DNA from: Azonexaceae bacterium
GTDB lineage: Bacteria > Pseudomonadota > Gammaproteobacteria > Burkholderiales > Rhodocyclaceae
DNA length: 64,000 nt
Assembly: GCA_013335535.1 (NCBI GenBank)
Contig: JAAXVL010000001.1
Span: 823,764 to 887,763 of the forward strand
Direction of reading: 5' to 3'
The position numbers and the translations under genes were made by a program. Under the pieces are notes generated by a model. It was not told where the DNA came from, did no database searches, and worked only from the letters and a program-made list of their open reading frames with translations. Within the stretch, counting starts at the first letter, position 1, and each line of letters opens with the position of its first letter. Shown here in pieces: positions 52,729 to 62,538 of the stretch.

Positions 52729-53512
52729 CCCGATTTCCATCATTCGGCAACTGGGCCACGCGACAGTTGATCGCATTTGGCGACTCGGGTTCGCCGCACG
52801 ATTCCTGTGGGCCGTGCTCATGCATTCGGGATCTTCTTTCCGTCGCCTGCCGCTGACCCTGCGCGAAATATATTTCAGCGGTGTGCTGTCGCTGCTGATT
52901 ATCATGGTTTCGGGACTGTTTGTCGGTTTGGTGCTCGGGCTTCAAGGGTATGAAATCCTGCAACGTTTCGGCTCCACCGAGGCGCTGGGAACTCTGGTTG
53001 CCTTGTCGCTGACCCGTGAATTAGGGCCGGTTCTGGCCGCCATCTTTTTCGCTTCGCGGGCAGGTTCGTCGGTGACTGCAGAAATTGGCCTGATGAAGGC
53101 GACCGAGCAGTTAAAAGCGATGGACATGATGGCGGTCAATCCGATAGCCCGTGTCGTGGCGCCGCGTTTCTGGGGCGGTGTTATCTCGATGCCGCTGCTG
53201 GCCGCCATATTTTCGGCCATGGGGGTCCTTGGCGGATGGTTGATTGGCGTCGTCGTCATCGGCGTCGATGATGGTTCCTACTGGTCGCAGATGCAGGCGA
53301 GCGTCGATTTTCGTTACGACGTCTGGAACGGCGTGGTGAAGAGTTTTGTCTTCGGGATTGCCGTTTCCCTGATTGCTGTTTTCGAAGGTTATGACTCGGT
53401 GCCGACGGCCGAGGGTGTTTCGCGCGCCATTACGCGCACCGTGGTGACTTCAGTGCTGACTGTTCTGGCGCTGGATTTTGTCCTAACCTCGTTCATGTTC
53501 CGGGGAGCCTGA
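52721..53512 (+). CDS. mlaE: Phospholipid-transport permease MlaE
   Basis: A 263-aa MlaE-family permease with about six helices and conserved GLFVGLVLGLQGYEIL and LTRELGPVLAAIFFASRAGSSVTAEIG. It starts inside the mlaF end (8-bp overlap) and its TGA shares a base with the mlaD ATG. Confidence 0.95.
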   Translation: MFDPISIIRQLGHATVDRIWRLGFAARFLWAVLMHSGSSFRRLPLTLREIYFSGVLSLLIIMVSGLFVGLVLGLQGYEILQRFGSTEALGTLVALSLTRELGPVLAAIFFASRAGSSVTAEIGLMKATEQLKAMDMMAVNPIARVVAPRFWGGVISMPLLAAIFSAMGVLGGWLIGVVVIGVDDGSYWSQMQASVDFRYDVWNGVVKSFVFGIAVSLIAVFEGYDSVPTAEGVSRAITRTVVTSVLTVLALDFVLTSFMFRGA

Positions 53513-53982
53513 TGAATCGTACTGTCCTCGACCTGTGGGTCGGTTTTTTTGTGGCTATCGGCTTGGCAGCCCTGCTTTTTCTGTCGCTCAAGGTGGGGAA
53601 CCTGTCGTCATCACATTTGTCAGAATCATACGTTTTGAAGGCCAAGTTTGATAATATTGGTGGCCTGAAGGTGCGTGGTCCGGTCAAAAGTGCCGGAGTG
53701 GTGGTTGGGCGGATAGTCGATATCCAGTTCGATTCAGCGACCTACGAAGCGGTCGTCAGCATGACGATTGACGGGCGCTACCACTTCCCGAAAGACACCT
53801 TTGCGTCGATCAATACGGCGGGTCTGCTTGGCGAGCAGTACGTCGGGTTTGATGCTGGAGGCGATGAAAAGATGTTGTCGGCCGGTGATACGATTGCCAA
53901 GACGCAATCAGCAGTTGTTCTCGAAAAATTGATCAGCCAGTTTCTATTCAGCAAGGCAGCGGACGGACAGGACAAGAAATGA
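53512..53982 (+). CDS. mlaD: MCE-domain lipid-binding protein MlaD
   Basis: A 156-aa protein with one N-terminal helix (about 8-25) and an MCE domain (VLKAKFDNIGGLKVRGPVKSAGVVVGRI). Hexameric MlaD holds lipid between MlaE and MlaC. It overlaps mlaE by one base and mlaA by 4 bp. Confidence 0.95.
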   Translation: MNRTVLDLWVGFFVAIGLAALLFLSLKVGNLSSSHLSESYVLKAKFDNIGGLKVRGPVKSAGVVVGRIVDIQFDSATYEAVVSMTIDGRYHFPKDTFASINTAGLLGEQYVGFDAGGDEKMLSAGDTIAKTQSAVVLEKLISQFLFSKAADGQDKK

Positions 53983-54704
53983 TGGACTATTTTTACGCAT
54001 CGGGAATTCGCAGGGCGCGGCGCCTGGCCCTCGGGGCTCTTGCCGTCGCGTTCGCTTGCTCCGGTGCGTTGGCCGAGGAAAATCCGCGTGACCCCTACGA
54101 GGCTTTCAACCGTCCGATGTTTGCTGTCAACGAGGCCATTGACAAATATGCCGCCAAGCCAGTAGCCCAGGCTTATGACAACGTGGTCCCGTTGCCGGTC
54201 AAGGCCAGTGTCGGTAATTTCTTCGGCAATGCCGGCGATTTGTGGGTTGGAGTCAATAGCGCCCTGCAAGGGAAGTTTGGCGATGCGGGTGTCGATCTGG
54301 GGCGCCTGCTGATCAATTCGACGGTCGGTATTTTTGGTCTTTTCGATGTCGCCAGCGAATTGGGGCTCGAGCGTCATGATGAAGATTTTGGCCAGACCCT
54401 TGCCGTTTGGGGCGTGGATGGTGGCGGTTACCTCTATTGGCCCATTATCGGCCCGCGCAATGTGCGCGATACGGTCGGTTTTGCGGTTGGCACCTACGCA
54501 GACCCGGTGATGTATGTGCGTCCGGTGTCGGTGCGCAATAGTATGGCGGGTTTACGTTTTGTCGACGTCCGCGCCAGTTTGCTGCCCTCCGACAAGGTGG
54601 TCGAAGAGGCCGCACTCGATAAATACGCCTATATTCGCGATGCTTATTTGCAGCGTCGCCGCAACCAGATTTTTGACGGTCGCCCGCCGCGGCTGGATGA
54701 CTAA
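53979..54704 (+). CDS. mlaA: MlaA (VacJ) outer-membrane lipid-asymmetry protein
   Basis: A 241-aa protein with DPYEAFNRPMFAVNEAID and GDLWVGVNSALQGK typical of MlaA/VacJ. The signal peptide contains FACSGALAEE, but the lipobox is poor. In E. coli mlaA is elsewhere; its place inside the operon is common in betaproteobacteria. It passes mislocalised phospholipid to MlaC. Confidence 0.92.
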   Translation: MMDYFYASGIRRARRLALGALAVAFACSGALAEENPRDPYEAFNRPMFAVNEAIDKYAAKPVAQAYDNVVPLPVKASVGNFFGNAGDLWVGVNSALQGKFGDAGVDLGRLLINSTVGIFGLFDVASELGLERHDEDFGQTLAVWGVDGGGYLYWPIIGPRNVRDTVGFAVGTYADPVMYVRPVSVRNSMAGLRFVDVRASLLPSDKVVEEAALDKYAYIRDAYLQRRRNQIFDGRPPRLDD

Positions 54705-54719
54705 TAACTCACCTGAGGA

Positions 54720-55334
54720 ATGATGAAAAAGCTATTTGCCTTGTTTTTTGCCGGATTCGTTGTCAGCGCCGCCTGTGCCCAGGAGGCGCCGGATGTACTC
54801 GTCCAGCGTGTCACTGACGATGTGCTGGAGATTATTCGCAAGGACAAGGATATTCAGAACGGCGACACACACAAGGTTATCGAGCTGGTCGACAAGAAAG
54901 TCTTGCCGCATTTCAATTTCTCGCACATGACAGCGCTGGCGCTCGGCAAGGAATGGCGCAAGGCCAGTCCGCAGCAACAGCAGCAGTTGACCTCCGAATT
55001 CAAGACGCTGCTGGTTCGGACTTACGCTAACGCCTTGACTGGCTACAAGAATCAGAAGGTGGTTTACAAGCCCATCAAGATGGCGCCGACTGATACCGAT
55101 GTATTGGTCAGGACCGAGGTTCTGCAGCCAGGTAGCAAGCCGGTCCAGCTTGATTACAGCCTGGAGAAGCAGGATTCAGGCTGGAAGGTCTACGATGTGG
55201 TGGTGGCCGGCATCAGCCTGGTGACTAACTATCGCGACCAATTTGGCCAGGAAGTGCGTAATGGAGGCATCGATGGCCTGATCGCTTCCGTGGCAGCCAA
55301 GAACAAGTCTCTGGAAGCGAATTCCAAGAAATGA
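54720..55334 (+). CDS. mlaC: Periplasmic phospholipid-binding protein MlaC
   Basis: A 204-aa protein with signal peptide MKKLFALFFAGFVVSAACA and the MlaC fold (VDKKVLPHFNFSHMTALALG, WRKASPQQQQQLTSEFKTLLVRTYANAL). It shuttles lipid between MlaA and MlaD. Two ATGs in a row (54720, 54723) follow AGGA; the second has the better spacing. Confidence 0.94.
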   Translation: MMKKLFALFFAGFVVSAACAQEAPDVLVQRVTDDVLEIIRKDKDIQNGDTHKVIELVDKKVLPHFNFSHMTALALGKEWRKASPQQQQQLTSEFKTLLVRTYANALTGYKNQKVVYKPIKMAPTDTDVLVRTEVLQPGSKPVQLDYSLEKQDSGWKVYDVVVAGISLVTNYRDQFGQEVRNGGIDGLIASVAAKNKSLEANSKK

Positions 55335-55612
55335 TCGATCGTGAAGCGGGGCGCCTTGTCATCAAGGTGCCGCTGGTGATGACCAATGCGCGCGGCCTGC
55401 TCGAAGCAGGCCGTTCTGCTTTGCAGCCGGGGGAGCAAGTGTTTGATTTCTCGGAAGTGAGCGAAGCGGATTCCTCGGCGCTTGCCGTCATGCTCGGCTG
55501 GCTGCGCGCGGCGAGCCTTGCACGGTCAACCGTAAAATTTGCCAATATTCCAAATGGCGTTGTTTCGCTGGCTGAGTTGTACGGCGTGACCGAACTCCTG
55601 CCCCTCTCCTGA
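55331..55612 (+). CDS. mlaB: STAS-domain protein MlaB
   Basis: A 93-aa STAS protein with EVSEADSSALAVMLGWLR, the helix that contacts MlaF. It regulates and stabilises the MlaF ATPase. It overlaps mlaC by 4 bp. Residues about 63-75 (ARSTVKFANIPNG) coincide with a repeat copy, yet FANIP is itself close to the usual family sequence at this place. Confidence 0.9.
   Translation: MIDREAGRLVIKVPLVMTNARGLLEAGRSALQPGEQVFDFSEVSEADSSALAVMLGWLRAASLARSTVKFANIPNGVVSLAELYGVTELLPLS
55517..55556 (+). repeat. Dispersed 40-bp repeat, clear copy in frame in mlaB
   Basis: CTTGCACGGTCAACCGTAAA then ATTTGCCAATATTCCAAATG matches the copy at 2885 over its whole length with few changes. Unlike most coding copies it reads in the forward frame STVKFANIP. 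The family-like protein sequence makes chance or selection for fit an alternative. Confidence 0.65.
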
Positions 55613-55623
55613 GGAGGCATTTC

Positions 55624-56343
55624 ATGATTCCTGCCGTTTCCATCGTTGACGTCGTCAAGCATTTTGGTTCGCTGCAAGCTCTGGCCGGCGTGTCGCTCGA
55701 TATTGAGCCGGGTGAGTTCTTCGGCTTGCTCGGCCCGAACGGCGCGGGCAAAACGACGCTGATTTCCTCGCTGGCCGGGTTGATTCGCCCCGATTCCGGA
55801 ACGATCAAGGTGATGGGCCACGACGTGATCCGCGATTTTCGCGAGGCACGGCGCTTGCTCGGCGTGGTTCCTCAGGAATTGGTCTTCGATCCCTTCTTCA
55901 ATGTTCGCGAAACGTTGCGTATTCAGTCCGGCTATTTCGGCATTCGCAAGAACGATGACTGGATTGACGAGATTCTCGAAAACCTCGATCTGACCAGCAA
56001 GGCCAACGTCAATATGCGTCGCCTGTCGGGTGGCATGAAACGACGCGTTCTCGTTGCGCAGGCTTTGGTGCACAAGCCGCCGGTCATTGTGCTCGACGAG
56101 CCGACCGCTGGTGTCGACGTCGAGCTGCGCCAGGGGCTGTGGCAGTTTATTCGTCGCCTCAATGGCGAGGGTCATACGATCATCCTGACGACCCATTACC
56201 TTGAAGAGGCCGAAGCGCTATGCAACCGCATCGCACTCATGAAGCAGGGGCGGGTTATCGCGCTGGATACGACGGCCAATCTCATGGCAGCCCATCCGGG
56301 GGCATCGCTGGAAGACGTTTTCGTGCGGACGATGCAGCAATGA
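55624..56343 (+). CDS. ABC transporter ATPase, YadG type
   Basis: A 239-aa ATPase with Walker A GPNGAGKTT, signature LSGGMKRR and VIVLDEPTAGVD. It pairs with the ABC-2 permease encoded next (4-bp overlap). YadGH-type exporters commonly follow mla genes in betaproteobacteria; substrate unknown. Confidence 0.92.
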   Translation: MIPAVSIVDVVKHFGSLQALAGVSLDIEPGEFFGLLGPNGAGKTTLISSLAGLIRPDSGTIKVMGHDVIRDFREARRLLGVVPQELVFDPFFNVRETLRIQSGYFGIRKNDDWIDEILENLDLTSKANVNMRRLSGGMKRRVLVAQALVHKPPVIVLDEPTAGVDVELRQGLWQFIRRLNGEGHTIILTTHYLEEAEALCNRIALMKQGRVIALDTTANLMAAHPGASLEDVFVRTMQQ

Positions 56344-57092
56344 TCGGATTCCTGACGCTCTTCGAAAAGGAGTTCCTGCGTTTCTGGAAGGTCAGTTTCC
56401 AGACCGTAGCCGCGCCGGTCCTCACCGCCTTGCTCTATCTGCTTATATTTGGCCATGTGCTCGACGAGCATGTGCAGGTGCATGGGGTGCGTTACATCAG
56501 CTTTCTGGTGCCCGGGCTGGTCATGATGCAGGTCTTGCAGAACGCCTTTGCCAACTCGTCATCGAGCCTCATCCAGGCCAAGATTACCGGTTCCATCGTA
56601 TTTGTTCTGTTGCCGCCGATTTCCTATGGCGCCTTTTTTGCCGCCTACGTGCTCGCTGCCGTGGCGCGTGGCTTGTTGGTCGGTATCGGCGTCTTGCTGG
56701 CAACGGTGTGGTTCGCCGAGCTGAAGGTCGTCGCGCCGTGGTGGACGCTCGTCTTTGCGCTGTTCGGCGGGGGCTTGTTCGCGGCGCTGGGCGTGGTTGC
56801 CGGTATCTGGTCCGAGAAGTTCGACCAACTGGCCGCCTTTCAGAATTTTCTGATCATGCCGCTGACCATGTTGTCGGGCGTTTTCTACTCGATTTACACA
56901 CTGCCCACATTCTGGCAGGGGCTATCGCATTACAATCCCGTTTTTTACATGATTGACGGCTTTCGTTATGGCTTTTTCGGCGTCTCCGACGTGGCGCCGG
57001 AAACCAGTCTGGCCGTCGTCGTTGCCTGCTTCGCCGCCGTGTCCATGCTGACCCTGCGCCTGCTGAAGCGTGGCTGGAAGCTCAGAGGCTGA
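56340..57092 (+). CDS. ABC-2 type permease, YadH type
   Basis: A 250-aa integral membrane protein with six helices and the ABC-2 pattern (FLVPGLVMMQVLQNAFANSS; MPLTMLSGVFYSIYTLP). Partner of the preceding ATPase; starts at the ATG overlapping its stop codon. Confidence 0.92.
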   Translation: MIGFLTLFEKEFLRFWKVSFQTVAAPVLTALLYLLIFGHVLDEHVQVHGVRYISFLVPGLVMMQVLQNAFANSSSSLIQAKITGSIVFVLLPPISYGAFFAAYVLAAVARGLLVGIGVLLATVWFAELKVVAPWWTLVFALFGGGLFAALGVVAGIWSEKFDQLAAFQNFLIMPLTMLSGVFYSIYTLPTFWQGLSHYNPVFYMIDGFRYGFFGVSDVAPETSLAVVVACFAAVSMLTLRLLKRGWKLRG

Positions 57093-57097
57093 ACAAC

Positions 57098-58589
<1,492 letters not shown>

Positions 58590-58613
58590 CCCGGCCTTGT
58601 CTCCGCGCTGAAA

Positions 58614-58651
58614 TTTGCAACTTTCTGCGTTCGGGTGCAGAAAGTTGCAAA
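58614..58651. repeat. Perfect 15-bp inverted repeat downstream of murA
   Basis: TTTGCAACTTTCTGC and its exact complement GCAGAAAGTTGCAAA are separated by GTTCGGGT. A run of A, not T, follows on the plus strand, so it is not a standard terminator for murA. It lies 25 bases after murA, about 160 bases before cspA. The rest of the 223-bp gap shows only the cspA ribosome site. Confidence 0.85.
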
Positions 58652-58812
58652 AAAGGCTTGGCGTATTCCAAATGCTGGCCCATACTCCGAGCCTCGGGAT
58701 TTCCAGGCAGTGTTTTGTTCCTGCGCCGTACCACGGTTTGTCAGCTCTCCTCGGTCTTGGTTCTCGTGTTTTTGTGGCGCAAGCCCGTATTTTTATTTTA
58801 GGAAGCTATCAA

Positions 58813-59019
58813 ATGGCAAACGGTACCGTTAAGTGGTTCAACGACTCCAAGGGTTTTGGTTTTATCTCCCCGTCCGAAGGTGGTGAAGACCTCTTCGCTC
58901 ACTTCTCTGCAATCCAAGGCAACGGTTTCAAGACCCTGGCCGAAAACCAGAAAGTGACCTTCGACGTCGTGAACGGCCCGAAGGGCAAGCAGGCTGCAAA
59001 CATCCGCCCGGCTGAATAA
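58813..59019 (+). CDS. Cold-shock protein, CspA family
   Basis: A 68-aa protein with RNP1-type KGFGFISP and RNP2-type LFAHFSAI motifs; single-stranded nucleic acid chaperone. AGGAAG lies 8 bases upstream of the ATG. A long untranslated leader is likely, as in many csp genes; a terminator follows at 59044. Confidence 0.96.
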   Translation: MANGTVKWFNDSKGFGFISPSEGGEDLFAHFSAIQGNGFKTLAENQKVTFDVVNGPKGKQAANIRPAE

Positions 59020-59043
59020 GTCCGCGGAGTCGCCTGACTCAAA

Positions 59044-59068
59044 GAAAGCCCGGCTTGCCGGGCTTTTT
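59044..59068 (+). terminator. Intrinsic terminator of cspA
   Basis: AAAGCCCGGC-TTG-CCGGGCTTT stem followed by TTGCTTTT, 25 bases after the cspA stop. Confidence 0.85.
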
Positions 59069-59131
59069 GCTTTTGTGGCCGGCCGTTTTGCGGCTTTGCG
59101 GTAAAATCATTCTTTTGCCACGAGAAAAACC

Positions 59132-59776
59132 GTGACCGGCATCACCATCGCACTCTCCAAGGGCCGCATTTTCGATGAAACCCTGCCGCTGCTTGCTGCT
59201 GCGGGCATCGTTCCAAGCGAAAACCCCGAAACTTCGCGCAAGCTGATTATCGATACGAACAATCCGGATGTGCGTGTGGTGATCGTTCGCGCCTCCGATG
59301 TGCCGACTTATGTCCAGTACGGTGCCGCCGACCTCGGTGTGGCTGGCAAGGACGTGCTTATCGAGCATGGCTGTGAGGGGCTCTATTCGCCTCTCGACCT
59401 GAAAATTGCCAAGTGCCGCATGATGGTTGCCGTGCCGGAAGGCTTCGACTACGCCAATGCCGTACGCCAGGGGAATCGTCTCAAGGTTGCCAGCAAGTAC
59501 ACCAAGATCGCGCGTGAGCATTTCGCCACCAAGGGTGTTCATGTCGACCTGATCAAGCTGTATGGGTCGATGGAGTTGGCGCCGCTGGCCGGCTTGGCCG
59601 ATGCGATCGTCGATCTCGTTTCGACCGGCGGAACGCTGAAGGCCAACAAGCTGGTCGCGGTCGAGCATGTTGTCGAAATTTCGAGCCGGCTGGTGGTCAA
59701 CCAGGCCTCGCTCAAGGTCAAGCGCGAAACCCTGCAACCGATCATCGACGCCTTTGCTCGGGCGGTGGAGAAATAA
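59132..59776 (+). CDS. hisG: ATP phosphoribosyltransferase, short form HisG
   Basis: A 214-aa protein starting at GTG, with [13 protein letters not shown] and [11 protein letters not shown]. This short form lacks the C-terminal regulatory domain and normally needs HisZ, which is not in the window. First step of histidine synthesis. Confidence 0.95.
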   Translation: MTGITIALSKGRIFDETLPLLAAAGIVPSENPETSRKLIIDTNNPDVRVVIVRASDVPTYVQYGAADLGVAGKDVLIEHGCEGLYSPLDLKIAKCRMMVAVPEGFDYANAVRQGNRLKVASKYTKIAREHFATKGVHVDLIKLYGSMELAPLAGLADAIVDLVSTGGTLKANKLVAVEHVVEISSRLVVNQASLKVKRETLQPIIDAFARAVEK

Positions 59777-59781
59777 ACCTT

Positions 59782-61083
59782 ATGGTCGCGATCAAACGTC
59801 TTTCCACGGTCGACGCCGATTTCAAGGCAAAAATGGATGCGCTGCTCGCTTTTGAGGCAGCGCAGGATGAAGGCATCGAACGTACCGTCATCGGCATTCT
59901 GGCCGACGTGAAGGCGCGCGGTGATGCCGCGGTCGTCGAGTACAGCAACAAGTTTGACCGGCTCTCGGTTGGCAGCATGGCCGATCTGACCTTGTCGAAG
60001 GCCGAGATGCAGAAGGCGCTCGACAGCCTGCCGGCCGAACAGCGTCAGGCGCTGGAAGCGGCGGCCAACCGTGTGCGCGTCTATCACGAAAAGCAGCGGC
60101 TCGAAGGCTGGTCCTACACCGAGGCCGATGGCACGATGCTCGGCCAGATGATCACGCCGCTCGACCGTGTCGGACTCTATGTGCCGGGCGGCAAGGCAGC
60201 CTATCCGTCTTCCGTGCTCATGAATGCGATTCCGGCCAAGGTGGCTGGCGTCAAGGAACTGATCATGGTTGTCCCGACGCCGGGCGGCGAACACAACCAG
60301 CTGGTGCTGGCGGCCGCCTGTCTGGCTGGCGTCGACCGCGTGTTCACCATCGGTGGAGCACAGGCGGTTGGCGCGCTGGCTTACGGCACGGCGAGCATTC
60401 CGCAGGTCGACAAGATCGTCGGCCCTGGTAACGCCTATGTGGCGTGCGCCAAGCGCCGGGTATTCGGCATTGTCGGCATCGACATGATCGCCGGCCCGTC
60501 GGAAATTCTGGTGGTGGCCGATGGCTCCGGCAATCCGGACTGGGTGGCGATGGATCTGTTCTCGCAGGCCGAGCACGACGAACTGGCGCAGTCGATCCTG
60601 ATTTGCACCGATGCCGGCTATATCGAACAGGTGCAGGCGAGCATCGAAAAGCTGCTGCCGACCATGCCGCGCCGTGAAGTGATCGAAACCTCGCTGACCA
60701 ATCGCGGTGCGTTCATCCTCGTGCGCGACCTCGAGGAAGCGGTCGCCATCGCCAACCGCGTGGCGCCGGAACACCTCGAGTTGTCGCTGGCCGATCCCGA
60801 TCCGTGGGTCAGCAAGATTCACCACGCCGGGGCCATCTTCATCGGTCACTACACCTCGGAATCGCTCGGCGACTACTGTGCCGGCCCGAATCACGTGTTG
60901 CCGACATCGGGCAGTGCGCGTTTCTCGTCGCCGCTCGGCGTCTATGATTTCCAGAAGCGGACGAGCCTGATCAAGGTGTCGAAGGCCGGTGCCCAGACGC
61001 TGGGGCGTATCGCCTCGACGCTGGCGCATGGCGAAGGTCTGCCGGCGCATGCCAGGTCGGCCGAATTCCGACTCGAAAATTGA
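59782..61083 (+). CDS. hisD: Histidinol dehydrogenase HisD
   Basis: A 433-aa protein with [12 protein letters not shown], the zinc/His region SQAEHDE and GPNHVLPT. Last two steps of histidine synthesis. Six bases after hisG; its TGA directly abuts a partial repeat copy. Confidence 0.96.
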   Translation: MVAIKRLSTVDADFKAKMDALLAFEAAQDEGIERTVIGILADVKARGDAAVVEYSNKFDRLSVGSMADLTLSKAEMQKALDSLPAEQRQALEAAANRVRVYHEKQRLEGWSYTEADGTMLGQMITPLDRVGLYVPGGKAAYPSSVLMNAIPAKVAGVKELIMVVPTPGGEHNQLVLAAACLAGVDRVFTIGGAQAVGALAYGTASIPQVDKIVGPGNAYVACAKRRVFGIVGIDMIAGPSEILVVADGSGNPDWVAMDLFSQAEHDELAQSILICTDAGYIEQVQASIEKLLPTMPRREVIETSLTNRGAFILVRDLEEAVAIANRVAPEHLELSLADPDPWVSKIHHAGAIFIGHYTSESLGDYCAGPNHVLPTSGSARFSSPLGVYDFQKRTSLIKVSKAGAQTLGRIASTLAHGEGLPAHARSAEFRLEN

Positions 61084-61108
61084 ATCAAATTTCCGGTTGA
61101 CCGTGGAA
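61084..61108 (-). repeat. Dispersed repeat, half copy (core intact) between hisD and the CHR gene
   Basis: AATCAAATTTCCGGTTGACC then GTGGA. The core is complete but the distal half of the tail is missing. The next gene reads NFRLTVEA through it, so the repeat provides or overlaps the start region. Confidence 0.8.
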
Positions 61109-61660
61109 GCGACTGAATCGAAAGACCGCCCGGACCTCCGGGCGCTTTTTTTGGGATTTTCGTCGGTTGGCTTGTCCGGTTTCGGCGGCGTGCTGCCCTT
61201 CGCGCGCCGTATGCTGGTCGAGGAACGGCGCTGGATGACGGCCGAGGAGTTCAACGCCCAGCTCGGTCTCTGCCAGTTCCTGCCCGGGCCGAACGTGGTC
61301 AATCTGGCTGTCGTCGTCGGCAAGCGCTATCAGGGGGCGCTTGGCGCCATCATCGCGCCGGTCGGCCTGCTCGGTGGGCCGTTTGCCATCGTCCTGCTGC
61401 TCGCGCTACTTTACGATCATTACGGCAGTCTGCCGCTGGTCCAGAGCATGTTGCGCGGTGTTGCCGCCGTCGGCTGCGGCCTGCTTTTTGCCATGGCCTG
61501 GCGCATGGGGGCGGCGCTCAAGGACAAACCGTGGTTTTTGCCGTTCACGGTGCTTGTCGTGGCGGCCATTGCTGGAATGCGCTGGCCGATGCCCATCGTC
61601 ATGGTCGCCGGGCTGGTGCTTTCTGGTGGCGTCGCCTGGTGGCGGCTGGGGAAAAGATGA
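61103..61660 (+). CDS. CHR-family chromate transporter, first half-size subunit
   Basis: About 185 aa, with CHR features GLSGFGGVLPFARRMLVEE and FLPGPNVVNLAVVVGKRYQG. It pairs with the next gene, the two-gene short CHR form. The start is uncertain: GTG 61103 or TTG 61097 lie inside the repeat, and ATGs at 61028 or 61049 would overlap hisD. No good Shine-Dalgarno is seen. Substrate may be chromate or another oxyanion. Confidence 0.85.
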   Translation: MEATESKDRPDLRALFLGFSSVGLSGFGGVLPFARRMLVEERRWMTAEEFNAQLGLCQFLPGPNVVNLAVVVGKRYQGALGAIIAPVGLLGGPFAIVLLLALLYDHYGSLPLVQSMLRGVAAVGCGLLFAMAWRMGAALKDKPWFLPFTVLVVAAIAGMRWPMPIVMVAGLVLSGGVAWWRLGKR

Positions 61661-62175
61661 TCGTCGTCGACCTCTTCCTCGAGTTCGCGCTGCTTTCATT
61701 TGTCGCTTTTGGCGGCGCCACGGCGTTGTTGCCGGAAATGCATCGCGTCGTTGTCGAGAACCATCACTGGTTGGACGACACGACCTTCACCCACCTCTAC
61801 GCCATCGCGCAGGCGGCGCCTGGGCCCAACGTGCTGGTGGTGACGCTGATCGGCTGGGAAATCGGCGGCCTGCTGGGGGCGCTGGCGTCGACGGTGGCCA
61901 TGTGCCTGCCGATGAGCGTGCTGATTTATTTGCTCATTGATCGCTGGGAAAGCTTCGCCGGCAAGCGCTGGCAGAAGGCCGTCAGCATTGGCGTGGCGCC
62001 GCTGGCGGTTGGCCTGATTTTCTCTGGTGCGACGCTCATTGCGCAGGCTGCGCAATTTGGCTGGGCGGCGTGGCTGCTCGTCGCGGCGACCGTGGTGGCC
62101 AACCTGCGGAGCAAATTGCATCCGCTCTGGTTTATCGGCGTTGGCGCCGCGTTGGGTCTTCTCGGGCTGATCTAG
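61657..62175 (+). CDS. CHR-family chromate transporter, second half-size subunit
   Basis: A 172-aa protein with FVAFGGATALLPEMHR and QAAPGPNVLVVTLIGW, homologous to the first subunit. It overlaps it by 4 bp. The end overlaps the convergent CZB gene by 4 bases. Confidence 0.88.
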   Translation: MIVVDLFLEFALLSFVAFGGATALLPEMHRVVVENHHWLDDTTFTHLYAIAQAAPGPNVLVVTLIGWEIGGLLGALASTVAMCLPMSVLIYLLIDRWESFAGKRWQKAVSIGVAPLAVGLIFSGATLIAQAAQFGWAAWLLVAATVVANLRSKLHPLWFIGVGAALGLLGLI

Positions 62176-62528
62176 CCGCGTCGTTCACGCTGGATGGTGC
62201 GCAGTTCGTCGAACAGGTTGGCCAGGCGGTGCGATTCGTCGGAGAGCTCGAGCAGGATCAGGTTGGCGTCCTCGGCCAGGCCGTTGCTGCTTAGTTCCTG
62301 AATGTCGCTGGCCAGGCTGTGAAAGCGGGCGTGGCTGCGGATCAGTGCCTGGAATTGCGGCAAGGCGCGCGAGGCGTCGTCGGCGGCGGCGATGGCGTAG
62401 CCGAACATGCAGCCCTGATGGTCGGACAGCGGCATGGCGGCGTAGCTGCCCCGGGCGAAGGCGTTCATGAACTGCCGGCGCCAGGTGTTGTGCAGGCGGA
62501 TGGCTTCGTCGAAATCGATACCTTGCAT
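62172..62528 (-). CDS. Stand-alone CZB (chemoreceptor zinc-binding) domain protein
   Basis: A 118-aa helical protein with LHNTWRRQF, CMFGYAI and SHARFHSLASDI, the His and Cys pattern of CZB domains, normally fused to chemoreceptors or diguanylate cyclases. No partner domain is present here. It may sense zinc or hypochlorous acid in trans. It lies 10 bases after hisC, so the two may be co-transcribed. Confidence 0.75.
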   Translation of the reverse strand: MQGIDFDEAIRLHNTWRRQFMNAFARGSYAAMPLSDHQGCMFGYAIAAADDASRALPQFQALIRSHARFHSLASDIQELSSNGLAEDANLILLELSDESHRLANLFDELRTIQRERRG

Positions 62529-62538
62529 CGTCTTCTCC

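Noticed and set aside
59801..59836. TTTCCACGGTCGACGCCGAT near hisD start resembles the repeat
   Set aside because: It encodes [11 protein letters not shown], normal HisD N-terminal sequence, and the tail does not match; counted as chance similarity.
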